A stretch of 64,000 nucleotides of DNA from Lobosporangium transversale (taxonomy: Eukaryota; Mortierellomycota; Mortierellomycetes; Mortierellales; Mortierellaceae): positions 62,001-126,000 of the forward strand of contig NW_019029035.1 in NCBI RefSeq assembly GCF_002105155.1. Reading direction: 5' to 3'. The position numbers and the translations under genes were made by a program. Shown here one piece after another: positions 32,682-47,232 of the stretch (positions within the stretch are counted from its first letter, which is position 1; each line of letters opens with the position of its first letter). The notes below the pieces were generated by a model that saw only the letters and a program-made list of their open reading frames with translations, searched no databases and was not told where the DNA came from.

Positions 32682-35316
32682 ATGTCTTCATTAGATACAA
32701 GGGGAGCAACAGCTCCTTCGGACCAGACTGTGTCAAGTCCATCCAATGGTTTAACAGCAGAAAGCACTGTGGGTGATAGCCTCCAATCTAGAAACGATCC
32801 TGGAACGCAACTCTCCTCACGCACTATAAATCAGAATCAGGGTACGCAGAGAGAAGGAAATAATACCTCGAATACAGAAAACAACGATGATCAACCTTGC
32901 CAATCTTGTGGAGCTTTTCCAGCTAAGTTTCAGTGCTCAGCTTGCCAAAGTGTACGATATTGCTCTCAGGAATGTCAAGCTGAGGATTGGGGGATACATT
33001 ATCGAGAATGCGCAGAGATCCTTGCAGCAATGAAGCAGGAGGAGGAACAAGGACGGCAAAGGAGTGATGAAGAGAGACAAGACGTAGAAGGCGGGAATTC
33101 AGGATCTAGGGATCGGATAAGATCACGTCTACCACCATCAGGTAAAGATAAGCAATGGCATAGACAGCATCTTGATGTCAATTACACAATTTTAAGTAGC
33201 TGGTATTGATTTTTTTTTTTCTTTTTCTTTTTTTTTGCATATTTTGGGAAATGCTCTAGGTGGCAATGTCTTGGGGGAAGAGGCAGAAAATGTTAGGGCA
33301 GTTGCGAACCAACCTCGAAGGCGACCACGAGAGCCACGAAGACGACCTCAACTCACCCCAGAACAACGGGCAGCATACGAGGAGGCCGAAAGGATTGCAG
33401 ATATGAAGTTTTACATGTTACAAATCTACAAGATTATTAAACCTGTTGTCGTTTGTATTTGTCTGAGTATTCTTTGGGTCAAGATTTCTATGGCAGGAAG
33501 CGATTACAGGTATAAAAAAATCTATGTGCCTTGATGCTTGGTGCAAGTACATGGATTTGTGAGCATAGACTGACACCACACCTTCTCTATTTTTTCATTT
33601 AAAAGGCCAACACAATCTTCATATACAGTATACAGAGAATCTCCAACCTCAACTCCATCTCAAAACTTTTTGGGATCATTGGCGAATGCTGGAATCATCA
33701 TTGGCCAAATCGTTGTTGTCACTATTATTATTGTAATCCTATTCAAACGTGGGCATATCAAGGTATAGTGTTTACTATGTCAAATATTTAGATATTTAGA
33801 CCGGAGTTTTTTTTATAAACAAGATGAACTGCACTGTTAACATTCCTTTTAACGTGGTACTGTGATGTAGGTTCTCATTGGATTCTTCATGATCGTAGTC
33901 GCCATGCTCCTTGGCTTCATGGGTTATATTTTAATACTGAATTTGATCCAGGTCCTCAGGATCCCACTTGACTATTTAACTATGTCATTCGCATTATGGA
34001 ACTTTGCAGTTACGGGATTGCTATCTGTTTTCTGGAAAGGACCTATGTGGCTTCAGCAAGTCTATCTCACTATCATGAGCAGCTTAATGGTATGAATGAA
34101 AGAAAACTTGTATAGCATGAATCCAATCCAGCTTGGAGTCGGATCAAATTTCCTAACTTTTTTTTTTATGTTGCGTTATTGATCTGCAGGCATTTTCATT
34201 GACAGGCCTTGCTGAGTGGACCACGTGGATGTTGTTGGCTTTACTGGTTGTCTGGGGTATAGTACATGAGTGTATCTGTTGTTCAACATGCTTTATACAG
34301 ATTTCCTTCATATACTGACTTTGTGCTGCTTATAAATATCGGGATTTAGACCTTATCGCTGTGCTCTGCCCATTTGGTCCACTGAAAATCTTGGTAGAGA
34401 GTTCAAGAAATCAAAATCAAGAAGTCCCTGCATTACTCTACACCGTCAATGCCGTTTGGTTCATGGCTTCGCCACCCAACAGTGTACTAGATCGTGAGGC
34501 AAATCGAGTCAAAGAACTTAATGAGACAATGGGCGCATCATTTGAAAGAGATAGCAACACTAGCAGCAGTACTGTATATAGTGGTGGACATTCACGTGCA
34601 GCAGGCAGAGAAGGTGGTGCAAGTATTAGTAGCAGCCACACAAGTGGTCCGGATCCCATGTTCAATATTGGAAGTAGTCGTATATCGCGCACCTCGTCCA
34701 CCATAGCGCTAGTCCCGAATACAGCCGCAGCTCCAGGCGATAGCAACAATTTTGAGATGCGAGAACGGACACGCTCAGGGGGATCATCCACAAGCCCTCT
34801 TATAGGGCTCAATGACTCGGCTGGAAATGGAGCAGGCTCGGTTCCTAGGCAGCCACCTTCGGCAAGACAACGAGGTGATGAGCGGGATGTTGGATCTAGA
34901 AATCAGGCACAGGATGAGCATGAAGAGGATGGTGATGACGATGATGATGGAGGCTTGAAATTAGGATTGGGAGATTTCGTATTCTACAGCGTATTGATCG
35001 CTCGTGCAGCCATGTTTGACTGGGTTACGACCATGTGCTGCACAGTTGCAGTTCTGACGGTAAGTCTTTTTTCGAAGTATTGATTAACTTCTAGTACGAC
35101 TTTCCATGTAATTGATTGTTGAAATCAATTTGCTAATCAAATTCATGTGGCAACTTCTAGGGAATGAACGCGACTATCTTCTTGTTGGCGATTTATCAAA
35201 AGGCTTTACCTGCACTCCCCATTTCTATTTGCTTCGGCATGCTATTTTATTTTGCTACACGTTTTGCACTGGTGCCTTTCCTGGCAGCAATAGGTCCCAG
35301 TCAAGTGTTTATCTAG
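32682..35316 (+). CDS. Presenilin-type intramembrane aspartyl protease with N-terminal MYND zinc finger
   Basis: Seven exons (32682..33141, 33260..33509, 33606..33762, 33871..34089, 34190..34256, 34350..35059, 35161..35316) close in phase, giving 672 residues. Residues 73-110 are a complete MYND finger: C73, C76, C85, C88, C94, C98, H106 and C110. An Arg/Pro-rich linker follows. The rest is presenilin: TM1 region IIKPVVVCICLSILWVKI, then SLANAGIIIGQIVVVTIIIV, WNFAVTGLLSVFWKGPMWLQQ and AEWTTWMLL. The first catalytic Asp is D385 in VVWDLIAVLCPFGPL. A long acidic Ser-rich loop follows. The second Asp is D593 in GLGD, and the PAL motif is residues 638-640. Presenilin is the catalytic subunit of gamma-secretase, cutting membrane proteins within the bilayer. 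Tyr before the first Asp is replaced by Trp. Presenilins are rare in fungi. Confidence 0.88.
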
Positions 35317-36126
35317 AGAGAGCGACATGTCTTTTCATTATCTGTAGAATAGAGTAAGAAAAAGAAAAAAAGAAAAAAAAAAAAGAAATGAGAAAAAGAT
35401 AGAGAAATATACCCCACAGTGAGTGCTTTCCTTCGCCTTTGTTATCCGTCTCAGGCTGCGTTTTCTTTGGGTTTGTAATGTATAAACATGTACGCTAGTT
35501 GCTGGACCGTGCTCTTTTGGGAAACCCAATCCATTTCATTTAAAATAATATTGATGAATGTTTATTAAGAACAGGGTTATCTATGGTTTTGTATTTTGTG
35601 CATAATATTAAAAAAAATAAAAAAAAAGGGAGTTTTCGGGTTCGCATTCACTTTTCTTCCTTGCTATTACTGTTGTTACCGGTACTGCTGTTCTTACTCA
35701 CAAAGGTTTTCCGATATATTCCTCTACGCAGATCCCGGTTTAACAGAATGCTGGTTCTTTATCCACATTGATCTGGCAGTCCCTGTCATGATAAATCTTC
35801 GGTATCTTGTATGTTGAGCATGCTCTGACCCAAAAGAGAAATATCAATGGAGTAGTTTAAAAAATAGTAATTGTAATAGTCATCAAAGCTTTCATCCCAT
35901 TCAGGGCTCTGTTCTGTAGAGAATAACAAAGACGATCAACTCCTGGGGGAGAATCCGCAAGGATCATTTGGTATGAGGAAGGGAGGATGGGTTGGCTGCC
36001 CGCGTAATTGGACAAACTCTTTCACCCACAACACAAACAAATAAAAATCAAGTACATATACTACATTCTACATACCAAACAAAGACCCTTCAACTCATTT
36101 CGTCTTGATTCCAAACTTCATTCTCT

Positions 36127-36158
<32 letters not shown>

Positions 36159-36536
36159 CTCTCCGCCCAATCTCGCGCACACAGCCGTTGTCTTCCGTCG
36201 CTTTTCGTGTCTCTATTCCGTTCATGCTTTAGGCACTGGTGTTCTTTTTATGTATGTTGTTGTGCCACACAATACAATGAAACGTGGAGAATGTCGTTTG
36301 CTCAATTTGAAATGCAAGTGAGCAAAATTCACTCACAATGACAGGACTCCAGTTCAATGTTTTAATTCGTGTTCTCTCCGATTTATAAATAGTTAAATAC
36401 TCGCAGTTGTTGTTGCCCCACACACACTCTCCACTCTTAGATATTACATTACCAATTCTTGGAATCCCGTGCTCGCCATACCTGTCGAGTTTATTTTTTA
36501 TTATTTTTTTTACCTCGGTATAAAAACCTATCCATC
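35317..36536. other. Intergenic region
   Basis: 3' flank of the presenilin gene and promoter of the alanine aminotransferase gene. A 28-base T-tract lies at about 36131-36158 and a probable TATA element at 36384. I see no gene. Confidence 0.45.
36384..36392 (+). promoter_or_regulatory. Probable TATA box of the ALT gene
   Basis: TATAAATAG lies 153 bases upstream of the alanine aminotransferase ATG, a sensible distance for a TATA-driven 5' leader of about 120 nt. Confidence 0.4.
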
Positions 36537-39386
<2,850 letters not shown>

Positions 39387-39472
39387 AAGAAGCTTTACTT
39401 TGTAGAAAGAAAGTGTGATCATCATCCATCACTTATTATCATTTTACCATTTTATCATTCATTCATTTTCCC

Positions 39473-39478
39473 AATAAA
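39473..39478 (+). terminator. Polyadenylation signal AATAAA
   Basis: Lies 87 bases after the alanine aminotransferase stop and 161 bases before the URA3 ATG, so the two genes share a very short spacer. Confidence 0.45.
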
Positions 39479-39638
39479 CTTGACGCGTCAAACCCAATTT
39501 TAGATCATAAAAGTAAGACCTGTGTGGCTGACAGAGTTAGTGTTTTTTTTTTTTTTTTTTTTTTTTTTTGAGAAAAAAGCATTTTTTTTTTTTTTGTTTT
39601 CAGTAGCGTTTGACCCATTCAACCAAAGAGGATTCACC

Positions 39639-40094
39639 ATGTCAGCACAAAAGACATACCTTGAGCGCTCGAAATTGCATTCCAACCCTACAGCCAAGGC
39701 TTTCTTAGAGCTCATGGAGCGCAAGAAGTCTAATCTGTCACTTGCTGCTGATCTTACTTCCAAAGCTGCATTGCTTGAGCTTGCAGACAAAGTTGGACCA
39801 TACATTTGTCTACTCAAGGTGCTTAAAAAAACTGTTATTGACAGCAATTAACACAAACTCAGAAATCAATAATATTAATTTTTTCTGCATTAGACTCATA
39901 TTGATGTTGTAGACGATTTTGATCAAGATTTAGTCACCCAACTTACTGCTTTGGCCAAGAAGCATGATTTTATGATCTTCGAGGATCGCAAGTTTGCTGA
40001 TATTGGTGAGTTGTTTACTTCTGTATGATTATCAGCCTTCCATTCATTCATTCATTCATTCATTCATTTTTACAATCGAGGTAGCTGACATGTA

Positions 40095-40134
<40 letters not shown>

Positions 40135-40644
40135 CGACGTTGTAAAGGAAATACTGTCAAGCTTCAGTATAGTTCAGGAGTATACAAGATTGCATCGTGG
40201 TCTGATATCACCAACGCTCATACTGTACCAGGTGAAGGTATTATCCAAGGATTGCGTGAGGTCGGTTTGCCCTTGAACAGATGTCTACTTTTGTTGGCAG
40301 AGATGTCATCTGCAGGAACTCTTGCTAAGGGTGATTATACCAATACAACAGTTGAATTGGCTCGCAAGTATAAGGATTTTGTGGTTGGATTCATTGCAAT
40401 GCGTCGATATGAGGACAAGGAAGGGGATGACTTTATCTATATGACCCCTGGCGTTGGCTTGGATCAGACCTCAGATGGATTGGGTCAACAGTGGAAGCAC
40501 CCCCGAGAGGTTGTGTATGAACGTGGATGTGATGTTATCATTGTAGGACGTGGTATATATGGCAAGGGCAAAGACCCGGCCCATGAAGCCAAGAAGTACC
40601 AGGAGGCTGGCTGGAACGCATACTTGGAGAGGATTTCTCAATAA
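39639..40644 (+). CDS. URA3: Orotidine 5'-phosphate decarboxylase (EC 4.1.1.23)
   Basis: Exons 39639..39818, 39894..40005 and 40148..40644 give 262 residues, the normal length. It converts OMP to UMP, the last step of de novo pyrimidine synthesis in the cytosol. Visible signatures are [23 protein letters not shown] then THIDVVDDF, the catalytic [10 protein letters not shown] with Lys93, and [17 protein letters not shown] near the C-terminus. The [10 protein letters not shown]-type phosphate-binding loop is present as [10 protein letters not shown]. The ATG chosen gives [14 protein letters not shown], typical of fungal enzymes; the open frame upstream is poly-Phe from a T-tract and is not coding. 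Donors are GTGCTT and GTGAGT. Intron 2 contains TTCA repeats and a T-tract. The spacer to the preceding gene is 252 bases and to NAA50 230 bases, all on the same strand. Confidence 0.97.
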
Positions 40645-40661
40645 TAATAGGTAGTAAGAAA

Positions 40662-40667
40662 AATAAA
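40662..40667 (+). terminator. Polyadenylation signal AATAAA
   Basis: Lies 17 bases after the URA3 stop codon. Confidence 0.4.
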
Positions 40668-40874
40668 CTCAAGAGTCCGGGGACTGCTCTTTGAAGGAGG
40701 GATCAGCCACAGGTGCGAACAAACAAATGCTTCGCGAGTCTAAAGAAAGGGTCGAGGAACGCGAAATGAAGTAGCTTTTTTTTCTTTTTTCTGGCGAAGA
40801 CTGTATACCATTTACATTTTCTTTTTGCGCATTTTCTTTTTCTTTTTTTTTTTTTCTTTTTTTTTTTTTGCCAC

Positions 40875-41668
40875 ATGACTCCACCAGCTGTCAACATGGG
40901 CTCTACAACCACCACTACTGAGGATAAATCCAAGGCAGCTGCCTTTCGTATAGGCCTTGGAGACATCACACCCAACAACTTGGGTCAATTAAAACGTTTG
41001 AACACAGTCCTGTTCCCAGTTGTTTACACTTCTAGCTTCTATAAGGAAGTTCTCGAAGTGGGCGAGTTTGCAAAGATTAGTATGTTTATTTTTATAACCA
41101 CCAGTTGTTTACATTCATGTCTCGGAGTAGGAGGACATGAAGCCATCTTTAACTCATGCATTCGAGGTTCCTTGGAGTTGACTTTTTTTTTTTTTTTTTT
41201 TTTCTTTTTATTATAGTCTACTTCAATGATATCTGTGTTGGCGGTGTATGTTGTCGTAAGGAAAATGTGCCTGGATCGACGTCATTGCAGAATCTTTATA
41301 TTGCAACCTTGGGCGTTTTAGCACCTTACCGTCGTCTTGGTCTAGGTATAGAGAGAACAATACCAAAGAATAACAACTGTAAAAAAAAAAAAAAAAAAAA
41401 AAAAAAGCTTACATTATGTTTTTTTTGTCCAACTTTCTTTGTAGGATCAAAATTACTGAAGCATATTCTTGAGAATGCAAAGTTACCCTCATCTTCAGGA
41501 CCCAAGATCGCTAAGGTGTATTTGCACGTACAGACAAACAATGAGGAGGCAGTAGAGTTTTATAAGAAATATGGATTTGAGGTTGTAGAGAAGTGTGAGA
41601 ACTATTACCCACAGTTCGATGTCAAGGATGCCTTCAAGTTGGAGAAGGTCCTGATTGAGAAGAACTAG
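40875..41668 (+). CDS. NAA50: N-alpha-acetyltransferase 50 (NatE catalytic subunit)
   Basis: Exons 40875..41079, 41217..41345 and 41445..41668 give 185 residues. It acetylates protein N-termini, mainly Met followed by a hydrophobic residue, and works on the ribosome with the NatA complex. The GNAT fold is clear: LGDITPNNLGQLKRLNTVLFPVVY at the N-terminus, YFNDICVGGVCCR, then LYIATLGVLAPYRRLGLGSKLL with the acetyl-CoA loop RRLGLG at residues 107-112, and YLHVQTNNEEAVEFYKKYGFE. A second ATG at 40896 would remove seven residues and cannot be ruled out. Intron 2 contains a 26-base sense poly(A), unusual before an acceptor. Confidence 0.93.
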
Positions 41669-42034
41669 AGCTTTTTAACTGATATTCCAGATCGATATAA
41701 AATAAAAATAAAAGCGGGCTACTCTTTAGGGATCTAAGCGCAGATGATAGTTAATGCACACATCATAAACTTGGTCGGCGATGTTTGTTTTTTTGCAAAA
41801 TGTTATGGAAATTTGCGCACTAAGCCCACGGAAGCCCTCGTGGAACCTCTAAAAACATTCAGCTCTTTTTTTTTGCTTTTTGTATTTGTGTTTCAAGCTT
41901 CCTGTTTGTTATTTCTCAACCTTTTTTTTTTTGTTTTCCTTGACATAATCTCCAACTCATTCATTTAGTCTCAGCGAACCACAAAAAAAGAAAGGAACAA
42001 ATTCCTCATTAGTTTTTTCTGTTTGTCGCTTGTC
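41669..42034. other. Spacer between NAA50 and the CSC1-like gene
   Basis: 366 bases. AATAAAAATAAA lies about 30 bases after the NAA50 stop. A T-rich stretch follows. No gene is seen. Confidence 0.45.
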
Positions 42035-42079
42035 ATGGACCAACCTCAAAGTCCCTTTTGGTAATTCATGAACGCCATG

Positions 42080-42110
<31 letters not shown>

Positions 42111-45100
42111 GTCATGAGCTTGTCTGACCTTTTATTCTTACATTCGTCTACATACGTAGGGCTCAACCCACAATAGGCCTAGGAAACGACTATGATTTTG
42201 ACGTATTTCCAATGGACATAGGTATAGGCACTCCACTTTTTTTTTTTTCGTTGGTGTTGTTGTTGCATTATTTTTTAAATGCAAGGAGTTTACAGGTTTG
42301 AAATAGTCAGGGTCTGAATGAGAAATTCTTGTCATTTAACATTTAAAAAAAAAGGAGGTCCACGCAAGAAAGCGGCCAATTCAACTGGTTTAGTTACTCA
42401 GCTTGTTATCTCCATCGCATTGGGTCTCTTCGCGCTCCTTACTTTCTGCACACTACGAACTCGTTGGGTCGCAATGTTTGCTCCTCGATCAACGCTTCGC
42501 GGCAGGTAAAAAAAAATTAAACAGTCATGGATCAACTTTTTTTTTTTGCTTTGGATGTGGGAGAGTTATGACATCTGTCTCTATGAGCGAGAAGAGGAGT
42601 GAAAGACAACAAAAGGAAGATGACAAGTAATCAAATAGAAAGTTCTTGAAGGAAAGGGTGGGAAGAAAAGAGGATGCACTGGGGATAGAACATAAATGTG
42701 CGCCTCTATACCCTGTCAACCAATCAGAAAAATGCATGCAAATCAGACGAGACATCTGAGGAATATCTAGAAGGAGGATTAATTTTTCTTTTTGTTCCTG
42801 AAATTTCAACTTTAGACACGCACCCCCTATTTTACCTCCAACATTCTTTGGGTGGATCCCAAAATTGATAAGCACCACTGAAAATGAGGTGCTTAAATGT
42901 GTCGGTCTTGACGCTGTGATGGTAAGGTGGCTGTACTGTCATGTTTATAATGAACCAATGCGGTGAATCGGCTGGCCATGGGTTCTACACATTTGATGCA
43001 TATCGTCGAATAGTCTCTAGAGCTTTACAACAACCATTTGATTGATTACCTGTTGCTAATAGTTATTATCCGTACTGCTTCTCATCCTTTAGCTTCTTCG
43101 CTTCTACCATATGAGTATGAAGCTATTTTTTTGCTTAATGATCCCGGGTCTATTGGTCATCTTACCCGTGAACTATTTTTCGACTAGGGACGGTCACGAT
43201 CCAACGGATCCTGATGATGGGTTTGACGAGTGGTCATTGTTGCAGAAAGTGCAAGGGACATCTCTTTTATACCTCATGACTCAATTTACCTTCACTTGGG
43301 TTTTCTCTCTCATTACTCTCTACATGATCTGGCAAACATTTGAAGGCTATATTATAATCCGTCGCGATTATATTCTCGACCGTGTCCGTTCCATCACTCA
43401 TCGTACAGTTATGGTTATTGGCTTGCCTCCAAAACTTCAGAAAGATCGTGCATTGGCGACGTTTTACGAATCATTAGGGGCTGGAGAAGTTGAGAGCGCA
43501 TATGTATGCCGATATGTCGAATTACTAAAGCGTAAGATCGAACAACGTGCTCACGCCTTAATGGAGCTGGAGGGAGCCTATACTTCATATTATGGCAATC
43601 CATCTGATTTCCCGGGCTATGATCCAAACAAGATAATGGCGGAGAACGATCGCTACATGACTGAAGATCACGCCACTGGCACAGCCACAGTGATTGAGGA
43701 TCAACATGGCAATGACGCGAACCAACCCAAGGGCAAGAAACGACCAACAGAGCATCTTGGATTTTTGGGTTTGTTTGGCAAGAAAGTAGACAAGATTGAT
43801 AAACGCAGAGAGACTTTTGCCGCTCTGGACAAGGCCGTACAAAAACTACGCAAGTTTCGCGATTTTCCTACCACCAGTGTTGGATTTGTGACCTTTGAAG
43901 AAATCCATTCTGCTGTAAATCTTTCAACCTAGTCTGTTGTGAAAAGAGATAGGCTTGAATGCCATTTCGAATACCATTAACGCTTTACACGTTTCTTATT
44001 GTTATTATTATTGTTATTATTTTTCTCCCTCGGAATATAGCAAATCGTCGCACAAACAGTCAATACAAAGGAAACACTCACATGCAGGACCATTCTTGCT
44101 CCAGAGCCCCGTGATGTATACTGGGACAACCTAAAAATCCCTCACACTGAGCTTGGTATCCGCTCAGTGGTCGTCAACACGACTGTCTTCTTCCTCATCT
44201 TCTTCTGGTCAGGTCCTATTAGTATTTTTTCGTCTTTCTTAAACCTGGAGACTTTGGAGAAGCTGATTCCCGGTGTCACCAAGGTTGCTGAGGCCAGCCC
44301 TGTTTTGAAGTCAGTGATCCAAGGTTTTCTTCCCACTCTCGGAGTAACCATCTTTCTAGAACTCGTCCCTAATATTTTGGAAGTGCTGTGTATAAGACAA
44401 GGCATTCAATCGCACTCTGGAATGGCACGTTCACTCTACAACAAGTACTATACGTTTATCCTCTTCAACGTAGTCCTTGTCTTCACAATTGTTGGAACCT
44501 GGGCCCAGGCTTTCAACAAAGTTTACCATAACTTGGGCGAGTTCACACTTCTTTTGGCTGCCTCCTTACCTCGTGTGTCGCCCTTCTTTGTCAATTTTAT
44601 CATCTTGAAGGGCATTGGTCAATTTCCACTTCGGTTGTTGCAAATCGGCGATGTTTTTCGTCAGACCTTCCGTGGTATCTTCTCAAAAACGCCACGTGAT
44701 TATGCTGAGGCTCGTGCACCCCCAAGTCTCAAGCATGGAGAAGTTTATGCGAATTCAACTCTGGCTTTTGTCATTGTGCTGATCTATTCATGTATCAAAC
44801 CTATCATTCTCATATTCGGGGCTGTTTTCTTTGCTTTCGGCTATCTCGCATTGAAGTACCAGTTACTTTATGTTCTGTTCCATGCGTACGAGTCCGGCGG
44901 TCGAACCTGGCCTATGGTGTATAACCGCATTATGGTGGGTCTGCTCATCTTCCAGTCAACCATGCTTGGTCTTCTTATGCTCAAGCATTCGTATGTCTTG
45001 GGGTCTCTATTAGCGCCACTTCCAATTGGAACCATCTGGTTCTGGTCATGGACTTCAAGAAAGTATCGAGAGACTGCGGAGTTTATCCCTCTAGAGATGC

Positions 45101-46071
45101 TTCATTCAAGGGTAGCCAAGATTCAGGGTTCCGCACATGAAGCCTCATCGGCAGCTACGGGATCATCAGCCCAAGGCCCTGGACATATCTCGATTAACAT
45201 GGACCAACATAACCAAAATGACCAGAATAATAAGACGCCGGTGAAGCCATCAACAAATGGAAGTGGGAACGAAGTCTCAGTAGCCAGTGCCTCTGTTACC
45301 ATTAATCCAGAAGGTACTCAGCAGCAGCCGACTGAAGAAGATGATTATCCAGTTGTTCCGAATCGGTATACAGATTATAGACAACCCCCCATGACGTTAT
45401 ATCCTGGCGTATTAAACTCTGGAATGCGATTCTACAGTGATCCCGCGGTATCAGGACCTTTGCCGACGCTCTGGCTGCCACTCAAAAAAGAAACTCTTAG
45501 TAAGAAAACACTTATGGACGAAGAGTCTAGGATCGGCGCTCATTACTCAGACTCAGATTCGGATGATGAACATCACATGCATGAACATCTGGAGGCAGCT
45601 CTGGCTCGACCACCTTTCATGTTGCCTACCCAAGGGTCAGATATGCCTCAATCCTATGATGAGGGCGATAACCTCGTAGGAGGTGGACAGGATGAGGATC
45701 TTTCAAAACTGCCTCCTGATCTAAAGAGTAAAGCAACAATAGCGACGGCGGGGACTACAGCGAGCACATCAACGGGCTCTGCAGCAGGTCGTGCACCTCA
45801 GAGTACTCCTGAAGGTTCTCAGGCTGAGTCGCATGTAGAAGAGTTAGCAGAGACAGTAAGTCAAGGCTCTGCAGTTGAGGGAATTATTGACGTGTATTAT
45901 CATCATCCAGAAAGAAGAGCGTCTAAAAAAGATCCTAATAATCGCGTGCGAACTGTACAAGGCCAGGGGTCTCATCATAGTCTTTTGAATCAACAAAAGG
46001 ATACGAGTTCTAGCACCAGTGCTGGCGGAGGAGCTGCTGCCTCATCCTCGGCAGCCACAGCCTCCAAGTAA
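42035..46071 (+). CDS. CSC1/OSCA/TMEM63-type hyperosmolality-gated cation channel
   Basis: The model is 42035..42060, 42160..42221, 42355..42505, 42816..42921, 43093..43914 and 44041..46071, giving 1065 residues. The last four exons are secure. The first two are small; they keep phase and read MDQPQSPFWAQPTIGLG. An alternative start at the ATG 42318 reads straight into exon 3. Family features are TM1 VTQLVISIALGLFALLTFCTLRTRW, then APPILPPTFFGWIPKL, RFYHMSMKLFFCLMIPG, the cytosolic RNA-recognition-like region (TVMVIGLPPKLQ), LAPEPRDVYWDNL, and a pore region with LPTLGVTIFLELVPNILEVL. These proteins are mechanosensitive or osmosensitive calcium-permeable channels. The C-terminal 350 residues are a long disordered Ser/Ala/Gln-rich tail with HHMHEH and acidic patches, larger than usual. 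Confidence 0.9.
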
Positions 46072-47232
46072 ATAATTAAATGCCTGCAGTTTTACTTGGT
46101 TGATCACCTACAGGATATCATTTGCAGACCTCAATACTTTCGTTTTATTATGTACGATGTATAAATAGTCACTTGTTTGACTTTTTTATTTTAATTATCA
46201 TAAAAAGAGAATTCAGATTATGTATATAATTGTCAAGTTCGAAACTTCGTCAAGACCTCAAAATGTCTCACAATATCATGTTTGCCACAAATATAAATGA
46301 ATCAGGTTTTTCACATGCTGGCCCTTCTTTAATAAAAATGTTGGTAGAAGAGATAACCAACTTCGGTTGAAGTGCTCTGGGTTCTTTCTCTTGACTCACT
46401 ATTTTGATTTCCTGAGAAAAATTAAGATCGAGGGGAAAAAAAAACATTATTTCTATAAAATCGATCTCATACAGTAAAAAATAAGATGAAGGGAAAAGGG
46501 ATGGATTAAGATATGATATACATATATGATTTAAAGCTTACTCTAAATCAAAGTGAATGAATAAATGAGATCAGAACCCGAACATGAATGTACTCCTCTC
46601 TTTTCAAACTCTGGCGCACAGGCCTCTGAAAAGCTGCCTAATATGAAGCCATTGTCAATTAAAATAAAAAAGATAATGAATATGCCTGGCCTTCAGGATG
46701 ATTTGACAGAGCCGTTTGACAGAGATATCGACTGAATGACTAGAATGACAATTGAATGAAGTCTTTTTTAAAAGTCCATCGGCTTCTGGTTGACTTTTTT
46801 GGGCTGGGCTGGGCTGAGCTGAGCAAAATTTCCTGGCGTGACTTCTTGTTCCAGAAGGGAAAGATTTTCCACTGTCGTACGAAATGAAAAGTACAAAAAA
46901 AAGTGCTGCAAAAGATCAAAAGATCATCTCTAAAGTCTCGCTCGATCATCTATCCCATTTTAGACAGCAAAGATGTCCTTACAAAAAGAAAAAAAGTGAA
47001 AAAATCAATAGATAGACTTTTTTCTCAATGAAAAGATTTTTTTTTTTACTTTTACTTGAATCCTTGTTTGTATCTAAATTATGCATTTACTATGAGTTTG
47101 TTGTTTTATATATATATGTATATATATATCTTGTCTACTTCTTGTACTTGGGTGTATCAATCTATAGATGCCATTGAGCCTTTCAATCTCATGATACTTT
47201 TTCTTTTGTGATTTGGTTTGCTTTCGTTTGCT
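46072..47232. other. Intergenic region
   Basis: Lies between the convergent stops of the CSC1-like gene and HEM3. It holds A/T-rich sequence, a GGGCTGGGCTGGGCTGAGCTGAGC direct repeat (46800-46823) and a TATATATATG run near 47108-47130. No gene is seen. Confidence 0.45.

Noticed and set aside
36519-36526. TATAAAAA as the TATA box of the ALT gene
   Set aside because: Only 11 bases from the ATG, too close to act as a core promoter element for this transcript; the copy at 36384 is better placed.
44142-44405. Minus-strand frame inside the CSC1-like gene
   Set aside because: Antisense shadow of a conserved membrane-protein exon.
46800-46823. GGGCTGGGCTGGGCTGAGCTGAGC as a functional element
   Set aside because: Short direct repeat in a 3' flank; nothing ties it to a known function.
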